DNA of 64,000 nt from Branchiostoma floridae (GCF_000003815.2 NC_049992.1:11999450-12063449), one strand, 5' to 3'; shown: positions 1 through 13,900, counted from the first letter of the stretch. Translations and numbers: made by a program. The notes: generated by a model not told the origin, from the sequence alone.

Positions 1-13
1 GCTATATACATAC

Positions 14-191
14 CGACCACTCTGTAGTGCGCCGTGAATCCCCTGTGCCTGTCTACGTTGGAGAAGTCTGACTTGAACTCCAGACTGAGCTGACTGCCCA
101 CAGACTCTATAACACGGTCTCCGGGCACCTTCTCTGTATCCGTGTCCTCCGTACCACAGAACAGCCCCACCAACTTGTCTCCCTCCATGAC
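14..191 (-). CDS. MASP1/3-like protease, second CUB1 exon (partial gene)
   Basis: This minus-strand exon encodes the second half of a CUB domain. After the acceptor ...TATCAG it reads VMEGDKLVGLFCGTED in phase 0 and ends ...GFTAHYRVV before a GTATGT donor in phase 1. The FCG-TxDTE-PGxxV and SDFSN-xxxxGFxAHY signatures are those of the first CUB domain of MASP-1/3 and C1r/C1s, which mediates dimerisation and Ca2+-dependent assembly of the lectin-pathway complement complex. The phase-1 exit fits a following EGF exon outside the window. The EGF, CCP and protease exons are not in view, so MASP versus C1r/C1s cannot be settled here. Confidence 0.75.
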
Positions 192-517
192 CTGATACGG
201 TAAGTACAATGTATTGATTAAGACTAAGATATAGTTTTATAAACTTGTAAAGCTTCGCAAAACGATATGCCATTCCTATAGAGTACTCTATGTTCAATGG
301 AAAAGATGTCCGTTTACAAATGTTAATCCATCGAGAAAAAAAATGCCGTACGTGCATCCTTCTCTTCAATTCATATTTCTACCATCTGGTAAAAGATTCG
401 TTTATATCAATGAACCATTTGATGCTCACTACGTCATTAACCCGTATATAGATCATAAAATCTGAAGTTTTCAATGGAATCCAACCGTACATTCATGTAT
501 GTGAGAAGAATACCTAC

Positions 518-773
518 TTTGACATAATCATACTCGCACAAGTAGGAGCTCTCTAGGTCGAAGTCTGAGAAGTAGAGCTGGACGTGGAATGATTCCGGCA
601 TGGTGATGTTCCAGAAGAAGCTGGTGTCGTCAGCGTACGGGTCAGGATACCCAGGCGACAGGATATGGCCGCCGTAAAGCTCGTTGATTGTCATTTTATT
701 CCCATCCTGCTTGTTCATACCGTCTGCCAGCCATAGAGAAGACACAAGTAGGAGAACTCTCGTGGAAAGTAAC
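518..773 (-). CDS. MASP1/3-like protease, signal peptide and first CUB1 exon
   Basis: The exon opens after a CCAACAG acceptor and first encodes a hydrophobic run (LLSTRVLLLVSSLWLADG) that looks like the core of a signal peptide, whose Met probably lies in an earlier exon. It continues LYGGHILSPGYPDPYADD and ends ...SSYLCEYDYVK at an AAA|GTAGGT donor. LESSYLCEYDYVK is a near-diagnostic CUB1 string of MASP/C1r/C1s proteins, including the acidic Ca2+-site residues. The phase-0 join to 14-191 recreates an unbroken CUB domain. The protein would be secreted. No earlier exon could be assigned with confidence. Confidence 0.75.
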
Positions 774-3700
774 CTGTTGGTAGTAAAAAAACAACAAGAT
801 GTGTATTTTACCCATACAGTCCCATTGCTCAAAATTGGGTACCTGCGGGCTGCAAATAATACACCAGATGAATTCATCACAGCAAGGTGTGCATCTTGTT
901 TATTGTCAAAGAAGTTGATACGACGAAAGAGTGTACCATACGACATTCTGCACATCATTTGCTGTATTCAATTTTGTGTCCCGTCCTTGCTAAATAGCTA
1001 CATATGCCGCTACAGTAAACATTCCGTTAGCTCCCAAGCAAGCACAACCCGCGGCAAGATTCAACAAGTTCATATTAGATGTGTCCTTCGCCGGCGCCTC
1101 AGCTGTTCAAATATGTCCTCCGTGTGTGCGTGGTACACGGTAGGATGTTTGTGGGCGTGAATGTTATGACAGTCTCCATGACCCGTTTTTCCGTCCTGGC
1201 CATGGGTTGGAAATTTACTTCTTGGGACAGAAAATCATTTTACGCCATTTCATCATGAAACTGTTGAAAATGTACTTTCATAAGCCAGGAAAATCAACAA
1301 CATGGGCGGGAAAAAAAATTAAATCTGGGGCAGTTTCTAGACTTTCTATCCGCTACAATCTTCAGAAGCTAGCGGACACGAGCAAAGCTAGCCTGAATTA
1401 ATCGCGCTTCTTAGGCCCGTCCTACATTGCCGCGGGGAGGCTACCAGCTCCGGATAGCGGAGTTTGCGTTACACAGACTAGAGCAAAGCAAGGCTGAAGT
1501 TCAGGGTATAACAGCCAGGGGCGTAAAAGGCTGACATTAGTGAAAATGGGAAACAAACCTGGTACGTACCAGTGGTGGCGTGGTTTTGCATTCTGTACTG
1601 ATGTGTTCAGATTTACTGAGATAAGGTCTCGCAGAACAAGGAAACAAGGAAGTTGATCTCAACTTTATTTCCTCCTCACGACATGTGTTCATATCAAACT
1701 TTTAGCCTCAAATAAGGAGAACTGCGCAAACCAGGAATTGGCCTTCAAAAATAATTGGGAAACTTAATTGATATGGGTTTGCCTCGGCCTCAGAGGGACG
1801 GGTTCTTGCAGGTCGCTGAGAATTTGCTATAAAGCAGAACATTTACGTGTGGGGCATTTGTAAGAGATTGTGTCTGATGATGCGTATGCTACAGTGTAAA
1901 ATGATGATGATAATAATTATACTGATGATGATACATCCGCTAATCATAACTCATATCGCTGGTGAAGTTGAAAGTAAGGAAAACATAAAACCCTATCTTG
2001 GCCTCTCTCGGCGACTTCCTGAAACTTGACCAAGCCTTTACTGTTAGCAATCTGCGTCAACAGATCAGTAGCTTCATTTTCTCATTGCTCATTTGAAATT
2101 TCTCACAAACATGTTACACTTTACAGCTTCGTGTTTCTTACTCAGATGGGCGGTGGTACCTAACTTGTGGACATACTGAAGTGAAGAATCCATAGAAGCT
2201 ATTAAACAGTATTTGTACCAGGGCATAGTTCGCCAAAGCTGCAATTACGCCAGCTTTTGTCTATTTACAGTTAGATAAAAGAACTGTCTGCTTTTCGCGA
2301 CACACAATGGGGCTGAGTAAGAACACAGATGTCATCAAGAGACTGATGATATTGATAGCTACAGAGCCTCGATGATTATAATTAGGACGTCTGTGTACGT
2401 ACCAGGACAGAGCCATGTTGAGTCTCCTCTCCCCCGTGCTGGTAAACAGGACGGCTGCAGCTCGCTGGGGATGGACTCCGGACGGACTTGGAACCCGACG
2501 AAAAGGACGTACAGTGAAGTTCAACCCATGAGGTCATCCACGGGTCAGGAAAACATGGGTTGTTTGTGCGAGGATTACAGAACGTGACGTGGCTGCCTGC
2601 CCGGGAACTCACTGATGTGGGGAAGTCAGGACCACAGGAGGCCCGGATTTGCGGGGCTAATGTGATGCAGAGGGGTCGGGTCAAAGGGTTCAAATAGTTT
2701 CGAAACGCGCGCTTTTCAATTGCCGCAGGCATTTGGGAAGGCATCACTCTGTCATAGATACGACGTGTAATGTAATTGTAATTCACACTTACAATGATAT
2801 ATAAAGAACAGGACTAGATTTGTTTATCTATATTATCATTTACTTTTTTTAGTTTTAATCCACTGTTGACGATCACCCAGGTCTTCATTATTCATACAAA
2901 TATACTTTCGACATTTATGTGGCAGTTGCACCATACCAGTTTGATACAGCTGTGGGTGTGAGTATGATATTACTGTTTTCTGTTTTGTTCAGCTATGGGT
3001 ATCAAGTATTACAGAATAACGAATTAAAATTAAATTTAACTGGAGTGTCTCAGAGATCTAGCCAGCAACCGCCATGCCGTCATTTTATTCATTCATTTAT
3101 TCATCTATTTGTTTGGCTGTTCACCAAAATGACAATATGACTAAATATCATCAAATTAGAGAGAATGCATCAGTACTCAGATACTAGTAAGTTACTAGTA
3201 GAGACCGCAAGACAATAGTAACCATCCATTACTGCAATACTCCAAGAAACCGCACGGAGCATTGTCGTGCTGAGGAAATGTTGGAGAGCGCTTGAGTTCA
3301 GTGTCATAGTTCGAGTTCGACTTCCCCGACTAGGGCGCCTTGTATCTAGCCTGGGTAGTGGGTACGGTAATATCCTGAATAGTTAACGTTTGCTTTTGTT
3401 ACAAGGTGTTCCTTTGCAACTTTGTTATGTTGCTGATTTCCGTGTACATATCAACTCTAGTCTAGAGAACTAATGGCATTTCTAGATCTACCCAGGTGGG
3501 TGTGCCTTCCTTGTACATCTCATTATATTCGGGGACTGTCCTAGCGCTATAGCCTAAGTATGTTAGTCACGATGACAATATAATGAAACAATGTACCGTG
3601 TTTTGAGATATAGATGTGTTGGCTATTAGACAGTATATAAGGCGGACGATTATAATCTATTTATCTCAGTGGAAACTAGAAAGACGGTGAAGAGTCCAGA

Positions 3701-6700
3701 GAGTTCGCTTTTGAGTGAGGAAGAATACAGGTCTACGTCTTCAAAATGTAGTAGACTCCTACGTCTTTCTTCTTGGGTCCGACGTCTATCACCAGCAGCT
3801 ATTCCTTACATTGTAAGGGAGGCTTTCGAGATAAAGCTAAGGCCACAGTCAAGACACACACACCTTACACACTCCTTACACCTTCATACTCACACACTCA
3901 CACGCCAACCTGAGCGACTATTAAACTCTGACCATCCGGATACCTTCCATCTCCAGGTTTGCCTTCTATCACCATAACGGTGTGTACAAGAGCGTCCTCT
4001 ATCAATCTGCATAGTCGCTAGGTGTCGTTCGATAATTAACAAGGAGCAATGATAGTAGATGATGAATGCTTGTTGGTGGCACGTCATTGGAACGTACTGC
4101 GCCTGTGCGAATCCCGGGACGCCAGCAGACTCAACGGTTGTTGGTTTGTATGAAGAATGTTCCTGGGAAACACGTTCAAATTAAGGTAGCAGAACACAGT
4201 AGTTCGTGCACAAAGTAGTGTGTCACAGTACTTGAAAGGGACTTTAAAATTCATGTCAGCGAGAAAGTAACTGCGATGAGGTTGCATAAGTTTGTAGACC
4301 CAAAGGCCTTTTCAAGCCTTCAAGCTCGAACCGCCGTGTGACGTTGGTGTCTTAACCATGTGTCGCCATGTTGCATTTGTTTATTGCAGCAGTTTATACA
4401 CAAATTGTCTTTATCGTTGGACGTTTGGTTGTCAACAAGGTGGAATATACCAACAACTGCAACTTGTAGGCCTGGCTTGACGTACCTATGGCTAAATGAA
4501 CTTGATATGATTTTAAAGTAGCGTAAAAAAATCAAAAGTGCCTGGACCTTTTGACAGAGGGCAATTATGGCTGGCGAGATAGAGAAAAATTCAGGGGTCT
4601 CTGCCAGGTTATCTCGCATTTGCTTTTCTTACATGACGACTGTACAAAGGTGCAAGTGCGGAAGGGACGTTGCTACGGACTCTGGTCCGAAAACAGCATT
4701 ATGAGCATGTGATGAGCGCGTGATACATTACTCTCTAAACAGAGGTTTGGCTCCGGCTGCTTTTTACCGCTTTTTTAGTCGTTTTTATCGGGCTTTCTAT
4801 TTTGCCAGTTGTGCAAATTAGATCGCCAGACAAACCTTGTACGGAGTTTGACTTCCAAACCTTAGATTTCATATCCGTTACATGTGTGATAGGGTATCCT
4901 TGCTTTCATACTTTAAAGTAACAAATATCCAAAGCTTTATCAATACTCATTTTAAAATGACCGTAAAATTATGCATCTATAGGTGGGTAGCCCTGCCTCC
5001 AGTACTCCTGTACACTTCAGCACTGGGCTGATTAGCTAACAACTGGCATGGCTGACCTTGACAGTGCTCCATCTGTAAAATCCCACGTGCTATCGAAGAA
5101 CGCGTTTTCCATCACCGGTACCACCTAGAACATTTTAATCGTGATTGATGCAAACTAAACCGTGAACGTTGTAGGACACAAGATGTTGCAAGAACTTGTG
5201 ATGATGCACGTTTTTTTTTTACCATGGCTATTTGCACACGTAATGTAATGTTTCAGAAAACACCCCCATCTTGAAGATATGGAACAGTTACAGCTGTTGT
5301 CAATAGGCATTTATTAGTAAACACTATAATCCAATAGTGGTAAATAATGGCAATTTCATTCTTATGGCATTTGGAAGTTAAGTTAAGTTAAACATTATTA
5401 GATATAGGCCATGCAAAAATAGCCTCATTTACATAACTTATGGCGAAATACTGCAATACCCTTCTTTGCTGATACAAGACTTTAATACTTTGAACAACTT
5501 CTTTTTGTTTGGGTCTTTGTCTTCACACCTATACATAAAGATACTTTTGCGTGGTGGATTTGGCTGAAATTTAGCATGTCACATAATTACTTCAAGGAAC
5601 TTCGTGTCCAACGGACTCTTAGTTTTGATTGTTTCTTATTACTTTTATTTCTGTGCCTTTACCACCTGACGGGATATTTCGTGCCCCTAATGAAGATAGG
5701 CTTCCTACAAAATGAGCACGTCAGCATAAAAGACACATACTCATATAGGTTATTGAACTTTTCCTCTTTTAGCAAATGGACTTTCAGCATTACACAACAC
5801 CGTTACTGAAGTTAATGACAATGCATAAAATGATCGATTCAGATTTTTTGAGTCCGATTTCATAATCTGTACTTAGCTCTGGCTACGAACAATATGTGTC
5901 GTCAATCAACTTTGACTATCTTGCCAAAATCTAACATAAAAGCTGCTGTATTTGCCATGTTTCAAAGTCTTTGTATGATCTTGCCGCGAACAAACAAAAA
6001 AGGGCACATAGGGTTGAAAAAGCCTGTCTGTAGGTTCTTGTTGGCGCCTTCTTACAGACAACATCGGTCTACAGTTTTTGGCATTAAAAATAACATATTT
6101 TGATGGGTCTTGTGTTCCCAGGATAATTACAGCTTCATCCATACAATATTGGAAAACCAACAGAAGGAAAATATTACACAACACCCTGATATGGTCGCTG
6201 CACTAATAAGTGTGTTTGTCAGATATTGCATAAACGTAGACGCGACCATATAGGTCTCACAAAGAATACTGCTTATTTTTCAGAGAATGATGTCATCCAG
6301 TCGTCTAGTGCGGACAAAGGTTGTTGTTGTAAGTGGGGCAAATTTGACGCAAATAATATGACAATGCCACCTTACTCCAATAGTTGCCTTCTATAAATCA
6401 ATGATCTGAGACCACATACACTTCATACAGTTAACACAAAGACAGGGCTATTCTGTCACGTCAAGGTATAGATGTCCGCGGCATATAACATAATATGTAG
6501 AAATGCGTATGTCTCAGCATTTCTTTAGATCAGAACCATGAGTTATTTCCGTCAATGTTTTATTTCTAAATCCCCGTTGTTATCCAATAACCTTGTCTAT
6601 CGCACTTGATTAGAATGTCATAAAGCTGTGTAAAAGCTATAATACAAATGTACAACTGTAAATTTATGCGTCTCTCTGTAGGGGACCAAATATAATTTTT

Positions 6701-6944
6701 GTTTACGCAGAAATAACGTTAGCGTGGATCTCTATGTCAATGCATTTTCGACATGAAATGGTTGTCGAACTCTTTGTAACTAACGTTTCTTTCATCAATC
6801 TAGGAGCACCTATGGCTAGCATAAAAGGTAACTTCTAGATCTGATGGACAATGAAAAGGGGGTCAAGATATAACGTAAGTTACATTTTACACATTTTGTA
6901 ATAGCGCATCAGATATTTTTCTGTGTCAAAGGCCAAAGTTATGT
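774..6944. other. No supportable gene; scattered short ORFs only
   Basis: No exon with convincing splice signals and protein-like composition was found on either strand. ORFs here are short, overlap in several frames and lack recognisable motifs. A 5' exon of the MASP-like gene may lie in this stretch. A dispersed repeat copy sits at 4731-4805. Confidence 0.5.
4731..4805 (+). repeat. Dispersed repeat, copy 1 (pairs with 9882-9956)
   Basis: About 75 nt beginning CTCTCTAAACAGAGGTTTGG and running through GGCTCCGGCTG, TTTTTTAGTCG and GGGCTTTC are shared in the same orientation with 9882-9956 at roughly 85% identity by eye. It is probably a fragment of an interspersed element. Confidence 0.6.
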
Positions 6945-7366
6945 TTATACTGTGCTCACAGGCCCGTCATACTCATCATTGTATCCATGGGGATCTATTT
7001 CCAGAATTTGTAATGTCCTTGGATACTCTTTCCTGGCTTCGTTTATATTTTCTGGTTCTAAAAGGGGCGGATTTTCATGGACTTTATCAAGGAACGGATC
7101 TTCCTCGGACGCCTCTACATTTTCTGTCGGACCCATAAGCATTGGCTCCTCCCCCAACGCTTCATCCTTTTCGGTTGGTATCCGAACCCACCGACGCAAG
7201 CATTCCTCTTGGTCCGAGTTGAAGGCGTCGTACACACTGATGAACTTTCCTCTCCCGGCCTTTTCACCAAGTCTTGGCTGTGACCTCATGAAAGCGCCGT
7301 CGAAAGTAGAAAGGTCATACACACCCTCAGTCAGATTGCGATGACCAAACAGCAGCACCATAACAC
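6945..7366 (-). CDS. Unrecognised gene, last visible exon
   Basis: After a TTTATGCAG acceptor the exon reads VMVLLFGHRNLTEGVYDLST in the frame supplied by the phase-1 donor of 8942-9102, so the join is exact. It continues through a charged region rich in Glu and Pro and ends at a stop at 6945. A GTGAGC close to the stop could instead be a donor to further exons. I do not recognise the family. The ordered N-terminal part (FGHRN, GAFMRSQPRLGEKAGRGKF) looks like a folded segment and the tail looks disordered. Confidence 0.45.
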
Positions 7367-7738
7367 CTGCATAAAGATACCAAGTGTTTCAATCAGTTAC
7401 ACAAAGGTGTATAAACGCCGTAAATGGAATTCAAATCATTAATGTAATAATGAATTAATTACCTATAACTCTTATTCAACACATTCCCAGTATACCTCAT
7501 TATTGGATTCTTTCGGCTACTGTGGAGTGTGATGTAGTCTTACTTTTTATGTCAATGAGAAGGGCAATGAAATTATTTACATTTTCTGTTTCAAAATAAT
7601 TACCGACGGTAGGCTATGTATTTCACTTACTGTTACAATTTGCATCAATGGGCAAACAACCTGAAAACTGGAACATTCAACACCTTAACTTCCTCTCTTT
7701 GCTTACTTCGATGGGTTACAAAAACATGTACTCGTACA

Positions 7739-8622
7739 TAAGGCCATGTTGATTTGATTATATGGATGACATCATCTGGGAACTCCAAAACTGATGCGAG
7801 CGAGCGAATAAAAAAAAGTTTGGCCAAAAAAAAAGTTGCCTTCAGTATGAAATCAAAGTGGCCAGGAAGGTTGAACATAGGACTAAACACACATAGTATA
7901 CCAACAGTTAGGTGTAGGGACCAGTACATCATACGGGTGCAAAACATTTTTTTCTTCTTGGACCAATCCGGAAAAAACAGACCTGAAAAAAAATCAGAGG
8001 AACAGGTTTTGCCAATTACGAAATGGACACACTATGTCATCAGGCATTTTGGGTCTTACTGGGGGCCAAGAAGACAACAAGAGCGAAGTCAAGTAGAGTT
8101 TATAGTCAATTTTACCAAGTTTCTACAGTCAAAGGTACAGAGACAGTTAGCCTTTATTACATGGAGATAGGATTTTAAAATGCCAGTGGGAGTCGGATAA
8201 TCAACCGAACAGATTCCTTTGTAGCAAAATTGACCAATTACCATTGTTTTGAGTATTGCCAGTTCTCAAGTTTCCACAGACAATAAGGTCCAGGTTCAGG
8301 TCCGGACCTAGAAATGATCCTCTGGACCTGAACATGACCTTTACCTGAATTTTCTGTACTGGTACCTCCCCCTATCAACAATAGATTTTTTTTCTTTCTG
8401 TCCTTTCACATCTTATTCTTTGACTTTAGATTTATTTTGGCATTCTATGGTATTAGTTATCTGTTTTCTGATACTTTTTATTCAATCTATGGAATATTTC
8501 TGCTCATTTTACAGCTGCTTTGCACAATTTATTGTGTGGTCGAAAACTTTTCTTTTTTTGGAAACGGCCGAAAATTGGTGCGAGCGCGGATGTCATCCAT
8601 ATAATCAAATCAACGTGGCCTA
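7739..8622. mobile_element. Terminal inverted repeat pair, MITE-like
   Basis: Positions 7739-7773 (containing TTGATTTGATTATATGGATG) are nearly perfectly inverted at 8588-8622 (CATCCATATAATCAAATCAA). The flanks of both arms also carry related GATGCGAG/TGCGAGCG motifs. A related single copy lies near 26338-26480. This is the layout of a non-autonomous DNA transposon or two inverted copies of one. Confidence 0.5.
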
Positions 8623-8941
8623 ATGCATTAATAAAAGATATAAAACGAAGTTCCGCCAGAAATGTGTGGTTATTGTTTGAAGGCACTCACAAAACTATGC
8701 ATCATTCACGATATCTCGCAACTGCATGAAACAGTGCGTTCACAATTGTGAGGAATGAGCGTTTTTAATAAAAGTGAACCAATAGAAGCATTGTTAAATA
8801 TACATGTTTGCCTATGCAAACAAGATGGCAGCTTCAATACTGATCAGACTTTAAGGAACGTTTAGGTGATGTTTGAAAATGTAGCTCATAGTAGACATGT
8901 GATCATTTTGGCGGATTTGAGAAAAGCAGCTTGAAACTCAC

Positions 8942-9102
8942 CATCTTTTTTATATTTGCTAATCTTCCCTGCGTGATAAACAACCTCTGTGAGTTCGTCA
9001 GGGTCGGTGTCCGACAGAAGAAGTAAGCGATGCCCGTAATTAGCACAGCATATGAAATAGGTTTTGGACCCATACTTCTTGAGCAGGGAGATGGATTCTC
9101 TT
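8942..9102 (-). CDS. Unrecognised gene, internal exon
   Basis: Bounded by a CCACCATGCAG acceptor and a GATG|GTGAGT donor, this exon encodes ESISLLKKYGSKTYFICCAN followed by a segment ending ISKYKKD. It enters in phase 2 and leaves in phase 1, matching the exons on both sides. Composition (YGSKTYFICC, LLLLSDTDPDELTEVVYHAG) looks like a compact alpha/beta fold. No family assignment is made. Confidence 0.5.
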
Positions 9103-9881
9103 CTGCATGGTGGAATTGGAAGAAAAATAAGGGCAATGTTGTGTCAATGTTCAAAGGAGAAGCCTCAGGATATCAGGTACGCATATCAAGAATTCAAGTT
9201 CATATTTTGCATCGTCAACAGAGCTAGATCTTACAGTATGTTCAATGGGAAAAGTAATTTGCCAGTTGCCAACTCAGAATATTTTGCTATGCAGGTACTA
9301 AATTTTCTGGTAAGCCCCGATCCGTCAGAGAAAATGACCATGTTCACGTTTGGCACGTGATCTGTTTTGTTTCTGTAAATCTGCACTCCTTTATCATCGA
9401 AAACTTGTGGTACTCGACTGATATTAGAGATAAATCGTACTTTTGGATATGTACTGTGTGGATATCGATGTTGATGCTTTCCCCCAGTGCAGCTCGAACC
9501 AGATTCTCTACAGCATATAAGGTGGTGGTGCTACAGGCTGTGATACATACTGTTGGGCGACGCTGAGGTAGAAAGATAAAAACAAGAGATGATGATTGAT
9601 ATTACTCACTCCTCCCACACTTGAAGTAACATTTAAATCATTTCCTGCACCGTATTGTTTCTCTTTGGAAATGGGATACATCGCACCTACCAGGCCCAAT
9701 TATTACTCATGGATACAAATACAGTGGAAGACGTAAACTGTAAAAGACACTCAGACCTTCGTGAAATACTGTATGTGAATTTCTTAATGTCATAGCCATG
9801 GCTAGCAGATGTTAGTCAACAGTTAGTGATTCTCCCATTCCCTTCTTTCTTTAATCAATCCCATCTAGCCTCCTCCCATTA

Positions 9882-9956
9882 GGTTACTCTCCAAGCAGAG
9901 GTTAGGCTCCGGCTGTTTTTGACGTTTTTTAGTCGTTTTTATGGGGCTTTCAATTT
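9882..9956 (+). repeat. Dispersed repeat, copy 2 (pairs with 4731-4805)
   Basis: Same-orientation copy of the 4731-4805 sequence, sharing GCAGAGGTT, GGCTCCGGCTG and TTTTTTAGTCGTTTTTAT. Confidence 0.6.
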
Positions 9957-10182
9957 TGTTTTCTTTCTTGAACATCTTTGAAAAGCGTTCTTGAAGGTAT
10001 TTGCTTAAGTTAAGCTGTCCAATGTTCATGTCATCTGACTTCAAGATAACGGTTTGGCGCCCTCTGGCCATGCGTTTGGTTTCTAGTGGAAGCGAAGAAA
10101 GTCACTAGTAAACATGATAGAGGGTAATGGAAAAGAAAAGCAAGTGGGCAAGCTGAATGAAATTGAACAAGATGGTGCTTAC

Positions 10183-10250
10183 CCGTCTTTTGGGCACAGG
10201 TACACAAGAAATGCCTTGTCCCATGCAGGTGTTGTTGCCTCCCTCGTCCT
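10183..10250 (-). CDS. Unrecognised gene, upstream exon
   Basis: A short exon between a GAGCTAG acceptor and a GACGG|GTAAGC donor reads TREATTPAWDKAFLVYLCPK in the frame that continues into 8942-9102. A second reading frame starting a few bases upstream (ELEDEGGNNTCMGQGISCVP) is also open, but its phase does not fit the next exon. The 5' end of the gene was not found. Confidence 0.35.
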
Positions 10251-10290
10251 CTAGCTCTATAAGTCATAAACAAAAATTGGCAACAAATGA

Positions 10291-10338
10291 AGAACATACC
10301 ACTGCCCACCAAAAGCGCAATACATTATGATAAAATCA
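10291..10338 (+). repeat. Direct repeat with 10920-10967
   Basis: The string ATACCACTGCCCACCAAAAG, followed by an almost identical CACATTATGATAAA tail, recurs in the same orientation about 630 nt downstream. The two copies may flank an insertion or be remnants of one element. Confidence 0.6.
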
Positions 10339-10919
10339 CTTCTCATGAGATTTTATTTAAAAAAAATTGATCATGTAATAACTGCTAAAGACCAGAAAAA
10401 TAGAACCTTTACTGTTACTGTGGCTAAATGGGTAATCTTTAAAACTTGGATAGAAAAGACCCACACCTGTATATAACAAACCTCTTCAAGGTCTTTGAAA
10501 AAGACCTCGAAGAACGGATATACCATAGTAGACTGACAGCCAATGTAGATCGATGGTATAAAGTTACTATTGATATTTTGGCATGAACCCCACCTTTTGT
10601 TAGACTACTCCATGTTTGATCATAGTGTAGTAACAGACTGTACATATTCTTTAAAGTTCCCCAGTATTTTGACAAATGCACCACATGTATTTTTCTTTTT
10701 TGACTGTTCCACTACCCATGTACTGCATGTGAAGTTACCCAATGTAATTCGTCCAGACGTACCAGTATATGTTATCCCTCCATGTGCAATAATACTCGAC
10801 TGTACAAACACTAGTCTTAGTAGTTGACAAATGTACTATTGTTGTTGTTGTTTTTAATAGAAAAAAAAAAGCAAAAAGCTATCTACATACCAAAAAAACA
10901 CACTTAAAAAAAACCGATA

Positions 10920-10967
10920 TAGAATATACCACTGCCCACCAAAAGCACAACACATTATGATAAATCA
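10920..10967 (+). repeat. Direct repeat with 10291-10338
   Basis: Second copy of the roughly 48-nt direct repeat. It differs by a few substitutions. Confidence 0.6.
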
Positions 10968-13900
10968 TACACTATAGGAATGTACATTCAGAAAAAGACA
11001 AGAACATTAAATTACTTAAACTTTTACCTGCGATTTGACTTGAGGGCTCCTGCGTTGTGTGGCTCATGAGGCAACAAGTGTTCCTGTGGGTTTCATTAGC
11101 AGCCAGTTTAAGAACCTTCACCCGAAGCATTAAATGTTGAAAGATCCTCAAATCCAAAACTAATATGAAACATAGAAACATAGAGTCCACGACTTGATAC
11201 CCTCGCTAAGTAATTTCGTCTCAATGCAATGTTATAAGGAACTATGGTATTCACCTAATTTGCGTGATGTATGATTTGAAATGGTCACTTCTACATAACT
11301 TCCATATGTCACAATTCATAATATGAAATCTTTATCATTTACCAATGAGTTTGTATGATTTATAAAAATTCATCTCCTCTTTCCAAGTCACATACATGTA
11401 TATTGCAAATATTATTCGCCAGGAAGCTATTGCAGAAATTTCTAATCAACGATGATGATTATTCACCTTTATTTCACCTACACACGTCACTAATACGATT
11501 GTGCCATCATTCACCTCGAAATGACTGTATACGTTTTCCATTAATTATGCAAATTATGTCATTACTTGCATTATCTATAGTCAATAAAGCTCCTCTCCAA
11601 TCAAATTATGTATTCAATGCATGTGAACTTCCTATCATTTAACACAATTGAAATATGAATTTTTCTCATTGACCATGCAAGTCAAGTCCTAATTTGAATA
11701 GTTAACATACTATGTACCGTCACCGTGGTCTTCATGAAAGTTACCTATAGTTTGAGTAGTTATGTTTCAAAACAGAAAATATCAAAACCGGAAGTTCTGC
11801 TGAAGTACCGAAGCAAGCCAATTGGGCCAAAATGTCTTCGATAGGGCAAGACCAAATTTCATGACAATCCATCCATAGCTTCTTGAGATATGCAGTTCAA
11901 CCACATGCATGCTCGATACGATGGAGGTAACTACGTTCTATGACCTCGTACATTCGACAGATGATTTTAAAGTTTACGACTGTTGTATCATAAAGGTATC
12001 TGATCTGATTTGCATGATTCGCGTCCATGTCCATCTTCAATAAAATTCTAAACTCCCCTTTTTACAGTATGTGAATTGATTGTTCAAATTAGATGGATGC
12101 TTTTCATTACGCACATGTCAGTTACCTGTTTGAAACTTCTAGCATGGTATACAGGGCATTTGTGGACAAATGCAAATTAGCCCTGATTTGTTGCGTAAAT
12201 AGCATCTCATGATGTACTTAAGCTATATACGCACCGAAAATCACGACGATCAATCAATTTAGCCCTGGCGATTTTATAAGCACAGAATACGATTGTAATC
12301 TGTCCTAGGACAAACTGGAATCTGTTTCAATTTGACTGCGATCAGGATCTAGTCTTCAAGCAGCCGTGTCAGCTGGATGAAAAAAGAGAGAAGAATTTGG
12401 CCAAATAGGGTCAAATAAGTTGCCATGATTTCTCAGTCAGTCTTTTGCAGTCTATCCAGCTATCCGCTGGCCGGCCATTTCACTCCTAGGACAACTAACC
12501 CCTACTAGGCTTTTATTCCTAACTTGACCAAAGTCCACTATTACTATCAGCCAGGCGGGAGTCTGGTATAGACTGATCGGGGTCTGCCCAAGGACAATCC
12601 ACAATTCTACCAGTACAGATTGAGTGAGGGTTAGGGCTAACCTACCTCTACTAACCCAATCTGTCCCTTTACCACTGTGGATAAACCTTCTAAGCTAGCA
12701 TTTGGTGCAAAAATGTATTTTCATGAGATTTGGTCCTGACCGGCAGACATATATAGTTGCAAGGACAAAAACACATATATGTTTCTATGGTACTTACCTG
12801 TCTTTTGCTTTCTAACAATCTCTCTGGTATGGTGAAGAATTGCTGAATTTTCACGAAAATCGTTGGGAGACTCTTCTGTGGTACTGGGATAGTATCAGTT
12901 CACCTTCCCTGATGTCCATTCGCGTTGTTGAATCAACTAATATTTCAGTGCAGTTCCCGTTCCAGCATTGGCTACACAGACAAGAACTTTTACCAACGTT
13001 GGTTATGACACATGTATCTGATGTTATAGGTGAAGGGAACGTAATCGATGGTTGTTGTTCTAACTCAATAGAACTTCGATCTCCTCATGCTTCTCTTTGT
13101 GAAGATCTAGATTCAATTTCCGCAGGAACGTGGGTATCAAACTCTTCCGTTTTGCCATAAAGATAGGCTTCAGTCTAGGTATTTCCAGGCGCGCATGGGA
13201 TAATGACTAGGAACCGTTCCCTTGTCGTCTGACTTGGCTTCCCAAAGCAACTGTAGAGCGATAAGAGCCCTTGCTTAATTTGGATCAAAGTCCTCATCTT
13301 GTGTCAACATCGCTCACTGTGAATATGGCTTTTATGACCCCAGGAGTGAACCAAGATTTCACAGGGCGGGCTTTTGCACTTTGCCAATAAACTCAATATG
13401 TTATTTCTGAAAAAAAAACGCAACATTCAATTGGGTTCTGGTCATATATGCCATACGATCACCAACTGAGGGCAATCTTGGGACAGCGGCACGCGTATTG
13501 TCACGAAATCCCAGTGTAGGTGGTTGGTTCTGTCATATAGCCTGCTTGACTTGAAATTATGAAAATCGTACTATGGCCTACGTCAACTATGATATCGCAC
13601 CGTTACTTACACATGACGATGTCTGAATGTCCTGCACTGTTGATTATGCCATTCTGTTTTCATGCGTTTCTACTTTGAACGAACAGGACACGAGGATGTA
13701 CGAGATGTTTATTCAAAGACCGTTTCTAAAATTTTGCCCTCAAATACAAGGAAAGCATTTTGGCGACGCCCCTGGGGCGAACCTAATGGTATTGTGTGCA
13801 GTCTGCAAGAATTCTATGAATTGTAGAGGAATGTGTACACACTACACAGGATTGCGTATGCTGATCCACAGAAACGTTTGAAATTTTAGTCCCTAAGAAA

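Noticed and set aside
12840..13160. Plus-strand ORF of 106 codons
   Set aside because: No recognisable motif or splice signals, and overlapping frames on the minus strand look equally likely.
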